A stretch of DNA of 11,135 nucleotides from assembly GCA_003551485.1 (NCBI GenBank), contig PUMS01000312.1, forward strand, positions 1 through 11,135, written 5' to 3'. Of the stretch, positions 7,787 through 11,135 are shown piece after piece. The notes beneath the pieces were generated by a model. It did no database searches and had not been told where the DNA came from. It was given only the letters and a program-made list of their open reading frames with translations. The stretch's first letter is position 1, and each line of letters begins with the position of its first letter. The position numbers and the translations under genes were made by a program. Source of the DNA: Phycisphaeraceae bacterium. GTDB lineage: Bacteria > Planctomycetota > Phycisphaerae > Phycisphaerales > Phycisphaeraceae.

Positions 7787-8080
7787 TCAGGACGACCGCC
7801 GGGACGACTTCACCGGCGGCCGCGATGGCGGTTCACTGCGACCGGCAGGAGAGGGGGCGCGACGGGAAGTGAGCGGGTTGGCATTCTGCTGCCGGACCTG
7901 ACGGCGCTGCTGGGCGGCTTCGAGGTACTCCTGACGCAGCGCCCGGCATTGGCGCACCCGGTCGTGCAGTTCGATGTGGTTGCGGCGGTGGAAAGCCAGC
8001 GCGCCCAGGATGGCGGTGACCATCAGATAGATCAGCACGATGGCCAGCGGCCAGGGGCTTGTAAGCAGCGCTTCGAGCAT
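7787..8080 (-). CDS. Small single-pass membrane protein, unknown function
   Basis: A 97-residue protein starting MLEALL. One transmembrane helix (about residues 9-28, WPLAIVLIYLMVTAILGALA) is followed by a basic, probably cytoplasmic or coiled segment rich in Arg, Gln and Glu (about 29-67). The tail is Ser/Pro/Arg-rich and looks disordered. I chose the ATG at 8078-8080 because a purine-rich GGGGGAT lies about five bases upstream and the membrane helix then sits at the N-terminus. A start at 8161 would add 27 residues without membrane character, and an ATG at 8093-8095 is also possible. The gene lies 99 bases downstream of the methyltransferase on the same strand, so co-transcription is plausible. 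I do not recognise the family. The membrane helix and start signal argue that it is real, but it is the least certain gene here. Confidence 0.5.
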   Translation of the reverse strand: MLEALLTSPWPLAIVLIYLMVTAILGALAFHRRNHIELHDRVRQCRALRQEYLEAAQQRRQVRQQNANPLTSRRAPSPAGRSEPPSRPPVKSSRRSS

Positions 8081-8179
8081 CCTATCCCCCGGCATCGGCC
8101 AGATGCCCCCGCAGGTTGACCGCCGAAACCGCGCGCCGGGCGGCGCAGGCCCCGGTGTCACCGGCCCGCGCGGCGGGGA

Positions 8180-9292
8180 TCAGGTTCCGAACAGCGGCGA
8201 GGCCTCATCGGCGTCCTCGCCTTCGCTGTCGCCGTTGGCTTTGCCCTCTTTCGTTCGCGCCTGCCTGCTGCGGCTTGCCCCGGCGCCCTCGCCGCCGGAC
8301 TCCCCGCTCCACTTGTGGCGTTTGGGCAGGGCCTCCTCGCCGGCTTCAAGGGCGAGTTGCATGGGCGAAGGGCCATCGTCGTCGAGCACCTCGGTGTTGA
8401 AAATGCGCTCCAGCGCCTTCGCCGCGTAGTCGTTGCTCAGTTCACAGCCGGTCCACTTGCGGCCGAAGCGTCGGGCGACGACCAGGGTCGTACCGCTGCC
8501 GGTGAAGGGGTCGAAGACGATCTGACCGCGGTCGCTGGAGACCTTGATGATGCGCTCCAGCAGCGCCTCGGGAAGCTGGCAGGGGTGCCAGCCGACGCGC
8601 TCGCTGAACGTGCCGCACAGGCGCGACTGATACCAGGTGTCCATCTCCGGCGAGAGGTAGTACCGACCCACCTCGCCCACCATCGCCTGCGGCCGCAGGT
8701 ACCAGGTGTCATCGGGCAGCTTGCCCGTGGGGTTGGCCCGGCGGTCGCCGTAGGTGGTCTGGCGGGCGCTGGGGATGGCGATGGCCTCGCGGTTGAAGGT
8801 GAACGGCGGGTCCTTGGTGATTTCGGTGGTGTAGCGGCAGGCATCGGAGCCGACGCAGTAGAACAGGTGGGCGTGGCTGCGGTTGAACTTGAGCTTGCAG
8901 TTCTGCCCGAAGGTGTAGTGCCAGATGATCCAGTTGCGGAAGGCCAGCTTATTCTGGCGCTCGAGCGTCTTCAGGTGCAGCCGGGCCTCGGCGGCGTACT
9001 CATCGCCGATGAGGATGTAGAAGCTGCCGCGCGGCTTGAGCAGCCGGGCGCACTGGCTGATCCAGCGGCGGGTCCACTCGACGTACTCCTCATCGCTGCG
9101 GCGGTCATCGTAGGTGTCGTAGTCGTAGCCGATGTTGTAGGGCGGGTCGGCGAAGATCAGGTCCACGCTCTGGTCCGGAAAGGCGGCCATCTGCTCGATG
9201 CAGTCGCCCACGGCGATGTCGTGGATGGGCAGGCGCGTCCGGGCGGGGGCGTCGGTCTGCTCGACGGTCCGTGTCGTGTCTTTCCTCATCAT
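8180..9292 (-). CDS. Beta-class site-specific DNA methyltransferase (N6-adenine or N4-cytosine)
   Basis: A 370-residue S-adenosylmethionine-dependent DNA amino-methyltransferase. The catalytic motif IV DPPY is at 49-52 (DLIFADPPYNIGYDYDTYDD region). A motif-X-like HPCQLPE is at 236-242, and the SAM-binding motif I, FDPFTGSGTT, is at 260-269. The order IV then X then I defines the beta class. Motif IV fits both N6-adenine and N4-cytosine methylation, so base and target site are open. Residues about 303-370 form a charged, Gly/Ser/Glu-rich tail outside the catalytic fold. No restriction endonuclease or specificity gene is visible on either side, so it is an orphan within this window; a role in epigenetic regulation or DNA marking is inferred. 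Two consecutive ATG codons open the frame, with no Shine-Dalgarno sequence but a -10-like box 8 bases upstream. Confidence 0.93.
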   Translation of the reverse strand: MMRKDTTRTVEQTDAPARTRLPIHDIAVGDCIEQMAAFPDQSVDLIFADPPYNIGYDYDTYDDRRSDEEYVEWTRRWISQCARLLKPRGSFYILIGDEYAAEARLHLKTLERQNKLAFRNWIIWHYTFGQNCKLKFNRSHAHLFYCVGSDACRYTTEITKDPPFTFNREAIAIPSARQTTYGDRRANPTGKLPDDTWYLRPQAMVGEVGRYYLSPEMDTWYQSRLCGTFSERVGWHPCQLPEALLERIIKVSSDRGQIVFDPFTGSGTTLVVARRFGRKWTGCELSNDYAAKALERIFNTEVLDDDGPSPMQLALEAGEEALPKRHKWSGESGGEGAGASRSRQARTKEGKANGDSEGEDADEASPLFGT

Positions 9293-9300
9293 GGTGGGGG

Positions 9301-9331
9301 ATTGTAATGGCGATCCGGGATGGGCCGTGAA
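9301..9331 (-). promoter_or_regulatory. Candidate promoter of the methyltransferase gene (leaderless)
   Basis: On the minus strand TACAAT (9306 down to 9301) lies 8 bases before the ATG at 9292. TTCACG (9331 down to 9326) lies 19 bases further upstream, a long but usable spacer. Transcription would then begin at or very near the start codon, which agrees with the lack of any Shine-Dalgarno sequence. The -10 box is a good match; the -35 box is weaker. Confidence 0.4.
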
Positions 9332-9455
9332 GATGGGGAAAACCTGTCCGTTGCTGTCCTCCGGCCGCCCGCACCTGCGCGGAGAGAGGGACCGAGGACG
9401 TGCAGAAGACTCTCAAGCCTTCTGGCTGCTCATGCCGATCTCCGGGACACGGGGA

Positions 9456-9493
9456 CCGGATGCCCCGGCGCCGCAGCCGCCCGTGGCATCCGG
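9456..9493. repeat. 9-bp inverted repeat upstream of the ferredoxin promoter
   Basis: CCGGATGCC (9456-9464) and GGCATCCGG (9485-9493) are perfect reverse complements around a 20-base GC-rich loop. The right arm ends 39 bases before the ferredoxin -35 box. The arm extended by two bases (CCGGATGCCAC) recurs in the other orientation at 9936-9946, just behind the ferredoxin gene. It may be an operator or another dispersed repeat arm. Confidence 0.5.
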
Positions 9494-9532
9494 CGCCCGG
9501 CGAAAAACGCAAAACGGTGCCCGCGGCGGCAC

Positions 9533-9560
9533 TTGCCGTCTGCGCATGGGGCTCTATACT
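9533..9560 (+). promoter_or_regulatory. Sigma-70-type promoter of the ferredoxin gene
   Basis: TTGCCG (9533-9538) and TATACT (9555-9560) are separated by 16 bases. The -10 box matches consensus at five of six positions and the -35 box at four of six. Transcription would start near 9567, leaving a leader of about 90 bases that contains an AGGA Shine-Dalgarno core at 9643-9646, nine bases before the ATG. This is the clearest promoter in the window. Confidence 0.65.
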
Positions 9561-9655
9561 CAAGAAAGACCGTCCCTGTGGATGGTCAAATCCGATTCGT
9601 GTGGCCGGCCCCGGCGGTGCCGGGCCGCGGCCGTATCAGGACAGGATCACCCCCA

Positions 9656-9922
9656 ATGCCTCACATTATCGCCGAGCCGTGCATCGGAACCAAGGACACC
9701 GCCTGCGTCGATGTCTGCCCCGTCGATTGCATCCATCCGACCAAGGATGACCCCGACTTCGAAGACGAGGAGATGCTCTACATCGACCCCGACACGTGCA
9801 TCGACTGCGGCCTGTGCGTGGATGAGTGCCCGGTGAACGCCATCTTCCCCGAGGAAGACCTCCCCGAGGAATGGCACCCCTTCATCGAGCGCAATGCGGC
9901 CTACTACCAGAAGCAGACCTGA
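9656..9922 (+). CDS. 7Fe ferredoxin ([3Fe-4S][4Fe-4S]), FdxA-like
   Basis: An 88-residue acidic electron carrier of the soluble cytoplasm. By comparison with Azotobacter FdI and mycobacterial FdxA, C9, C17 and C58 should hold the [3Fe-4S] cluster and C21, C48, C51 and C54 the [4Fe-4S] cluster. C25 is the conserved extra cysteine. The segment C9-x7-C17 lacks the additional Cys of 8Fe ferredoxins, as is usual for the 7Fe type. The loop between clusters (residues 26-41, with DDPDFEDEE) is longer and more acidic than in the short FdxA proteins, and the C-terminus carries the EEWHPFIERNAAYY-type extension. The ATG at 9656 is supported by AGGA nine bases upstream and a strong promoter; a longer in-frame frame back to 9320 has no ferredoxin character. 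It could serve the 2-oxoacid oxidoreductase at 3568-7401 as electron acceptor, but it is transcribed separately. Confidence 0.95.
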   Translation: MPHIIAEPCIGTKDTACVDVCPVDCIHPTKDDPDFEDEEMLYIDPDTCIDCGLCVDECPVNAIFPEEDLPEEWHPFIERNAAYYQKQT

Positions 9923-9947
9923 CCCACGCCCCAGCCCGGATGCCACC

Positions 9948-10011
9948 GCGCAGGGTGGGTCAAGCGAAGCGGACCTGCCGCCGCGTGCCACTGGTGGCTC
10001 CTCCGCCAGTG
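9948..10011 (+). repeat. Composite dispersed repeat, modules A+B with 9-bp hairpin
   Basis: Module A (from 9948) reads GCGCAGGGTGGGT then CAAGCGAAGCGGACC, of the type often seen as scattered palindromes in GC-rich genomes. Module B begins GTGCCACTGGTGGC (9985-9998). It folds into a hairpin of CACTGGTGG (9989-9997) with CCGCCAGTG (10003-10011), a 9-bp stem with one G-T pair and the loop CTCCT. It starts 25 bases behind the ferredoxin stop codon, so it could protect or end that transcript. Confidence 0.7.
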
Positions 10012-10099
10012 CGTGCGGTTCACGATGACTGCCACGGCGGGCGGCCGGGCCGATGCGTCCGAACATCGTGCGGGCCCTTGGACCGATGAAACGGGCGGC

Positions 10100-10125
10100 C
10101 CCTGGCGGACAAGCCGCCACTGGCA
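10100..10125 (-). repeat. Third copy of module B, inverted
   Basis: TGGCGG (10103-10108) pairs with CCGCCA (10114-10119) around ACAAG, followed by CTGGCAC. Read on the minus strand this is GTGCCAG-TGGCGG-CTTGT-CCGCCA, clearly related to the hairpin at 9985-10011 (loop and outer stem have drifted). The two copies lie about 90 bases apart in opposite orientation. Confidence 0.6.
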
Positions 10126-10149
10126 CCCCGGGCGGTCGCCCCATGGAGC

Positions 10150-10212
10150 GCGGCCGTCCCGGCCGCCCCGTGGTCTGTACGTCCCTAAGCCGCAATACGG
10201 CCGAGACGGCCG
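10150..10212. repeat. Twin GC hairpins sharing the stem CGGCCG-N3-CGGCCG
   Basis: The first hairpin pairs GCGGCCG (10150-10156) with CGGCCGC (10160-10166) around TCC. The second pairs CGGCCG (10198-10203) with CGGCCG (10207-10212) around AGA. They sit 51 to 113 bases before the dehydrogenase ATG. Without U-tracts they are not ordinary terminators; they could be leader structures or decayed repeats. Confidence 0.55.
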
Positions 10213-10262
10213 CGCTGTTTACTCGCCCGCTGCCGCGGGATTTCCAAGGTAAAGCCCACCCC

Positions 10263-11135
10263 ATGCCTGACAACCCGCCACGGGTGCTTATCGCCGAGAC
10301 GCTCAGCGAGGTCTGTGCCGACTGGCTGGCCCGGCGCGCCCGGGTGAGCTGGTGCGGGCAGGATGCCGGCGCGGCGTGGGCCGAGGCGCTGGCCGCGGCC
10401 GAGGGGCTGATCGTGCGGACCTACACACGCGTCGATGCGGCCATGCTGGACGCGGCCCCGCGGCTGAAGGTCGTCGGCCGCGCGGGAGTGGGCCTGGACA
10501 ACATCGACATCGAGGCCTGCCGCGCCCGGGGCGTCACGGTGGTCTACACCCCCGAGGCCAACACACAGGCCGTGGTCGAGTACGTCACCGCCCTCATGCT
10601 CGACCACCACCGCCCACGTTCGCCCATGACCGGGCCCACCCCGCCGCAACTCTTCCACGCCCTCCGCCGCGACCTGGTCGGCCGCCAGCTCGACCGGATG
10701 ACCTTGGGCATCCTGGGCCTGGGCCGCATCGGCCGTCGCGTGGGGCAGGTGGGCACGGCGATCGGGATGAAGGTGCTGGCCAACGACCTGCTGCCCGAGA
10801 GCGAGCTTCGGCCGAAGCTGGCCTGTGCGGTCGAGTTCGTGGACAAGCCCACGCTCTATGCCTCGAGCGATGTGCTGAGCGTGCATGTCGATGGCCGGGC
10901 CGACAACCGCCACCTGGTCGGTGCCGATGCGCTGTCGCGTCTGAAGCCTTCAGCGCTGCTGATCAACACCTCGCGCGGCTTCGTGATCGATGCCGATGCG
11001 TTGAGAGAATGGGCCTGCACCACCGCGGTGCGCGAGGCCGGCGGCGCGGCGATGCTGGATGTGCACGAGCCTGAGCCGCCCCCGCCCGACTACCCCCTCT
11101 CGGGCCTGGCCAACGTCACCCTGCTGCCCCACATC
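10263..11135 (+). CDS. D-3-phosphoglycerate dehydrogenase-like 2-hydroxyacid dehydrogenase, 3' end cut by window edge
   Basis: Open from ATG 10263 to the right edge, giving 291 residues. It is an NAD-dependent D-2-hydroxyacid dehydrogenase, most like 3-phosphoglycerate dehydrogenase, the first step of serine synthesis from 3-phosphoglycerate. Visible motifs are RAGVGLDNI (73-81, substrate-side loop), the nucleotide-binding GLGRIG (152-157), the catalytic R238 in NTSRG, E269 in DVHEPEP and H290 in LLPHI. The catalytic set is therefore complete and the enzyme looks active. The segment before the NAD site (about 117-140) is Pro/Arg-rich and lacks the usual G-x-W element, so another 2-hydroxyacid substrate is possible. 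Whether a C-terminal ACT or extension domain follows cannot be seen. AAGG at 10246-10249 is a weak and rather distant ribosome-binding site. The same strand as the ferredoxin, but 340 bases away, argues for its own transcript. Confidence 0.9.
   Translation, partial: MPDNPPRVLIAETLSEVCADWLARRARVSWCGQDAGAAWAEALAAAEGLIVRTYTRVDAAMLDAAPRLKVVGRAGVGLDNIDIEACRARGVTVVYTPEANTQAVVEYVTALMLDHHRPRSPMTGPTPPQLFHALRRDLVGRQLDRMTLGILGLGRIGRRVGQVGTAIGMKVLANDLLPESELRPKLACAVEFVDKPTLYASSDVLSVHVDGRADNRHLVGADALSRLKPSALLINTSRGFVIDADALREWACTTAVREAGGAAMLDVHEPEPPPPDYPLSGLANVTLLPHI

Larger units (their letters stand above)
9923..10262. other. Repeat-rich intergenic region, no gene
   Basis: These 340 bases between the ferredoxin and the dehydrogenase gene hold dispersed repeat modules (9936-10011 and about 10100-10125) and two GC hairpins (10150-10166 and 10198-10212). 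An open frame crosses it on the minus strand but overlaps the ferredoxin gene in antisense and has no recognisable domain. No convincing promoter for the gene at 10263 stands out. Confidence 0.65.

Noticed and set aside
7464..7901. Short frames on both strands in the gap before the oxidoreductase
   Set aside because: No ribosome-binding site, membrane segment or familiar motif; composition is Arg/Pro/Gly-rich as in shadows.
1..9292. SNF2 helicase plus DNA methyltransferase as a defence system (DISARM-like)
   Set aside because: They are 6 kb apart with unrelated metabolic genes between, and no nuclease, DUF1998 or phospholipase-D partner is present in the window.
8315..9307. Plus-strand frame of 330 codons opposite the methyltransferase
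   Set aside because: The methyltransferase motifs on the minus strand are unambiguous; this is a codon-bias shadow.
10150..10166. Rho-independent terminator for the ferredoxin transcript
   Set aside because: The stem is strong but there is no following T-run and the loop is only three bases; kept only as a hairpin.
9647..10273. Minus-strand frame of 208 codons covering the ferredoxin and the repeat gap
   Set aside because: It is antisense to the ferredoxin and runs through palindromic repeats; no domain or start signal.

Overview
The window is GC-rich (roughly two thirds G+C by eye), densely coding bacterial chromosome. No phage, plasmid, insertion sequence, tRNA/rRNA or CRISPR signal is visible. 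The 7Fe-type ferredoxin with the EPCIGTKDTACVDVCPVDCIHP-like start, the fused indolepyruvate-type oxidoreductase and the strong third-position GC bias would fit a planctomycete (perhaps Phycisphaerae-like). That assignment rests on remembered family resemblance, not on a search.

Layout, left to right. (1) Positions 1-2165, minus strand: a SNF2-type helicase whose 3' end runs off the left edge; 721 residues are visible, including the ATP-binding lobe. (2) 2166-2501: a divergent intergenic region with a good sigma-70-like promoter for the helicase. A perfect 10-bp tandem repeat lies immediately upstream of its -35 box. (3) 2502-3479, plus: a membrane-anchored beta-propeller-like protein. (4) 3480-3567: a short convergent spacer made largely of dispersed repeat modules. 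(5) 3568-7401, minus: a 1277-residue indolepyruvate ferredoxin oxidoreductase-type protein (IorA-type + IorB-type + DUF6537). (6) 7402-7786: a 385-bp gap with a candidate promoter for that gene. (7) 7787-8080, minus: a 97-residue single-pass membrane protein. (8) 8180-9292, minus: a beta-class DNA methyltransferase, apparently orphan and possibly leaderless. (9) 9293-9655: a divergent spacer with a clear ferredoxin promoter and a 9-bp inverted repeat. (10) 9656-9922, plus: a 7Fe ferredoxin. (11) 9923-10262: a 340-bp repeat-rich gap with several hairpins. (12) 10263-11135, plus: a D-3-phosphoglycerate dehydrogenase-like 2-hydroxyacid dehydrogenase, cut by the right edge after its catalytic histidine.

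Functionally these are mostly housekeeping or metabolic genes. The oxidoreductase makes acyl-CoA from 2-oxoacids and needs a low-potential ferredoxin acceptor; the ferredoxin about 2.3 kb away, on its own promoter, is a plausible but unproven partner. Nothing links the helicase and the methyltransferase into a defence system. The most unusual material is non-coding: modular, shuffled palindromic repeats at gene 3' ends and around the ferredoxin gene, twin GC hairpins ahead of the dehydrogenase, and the tandem repeat in the helicase promoter. I did not find a convincing new multi-gene system.
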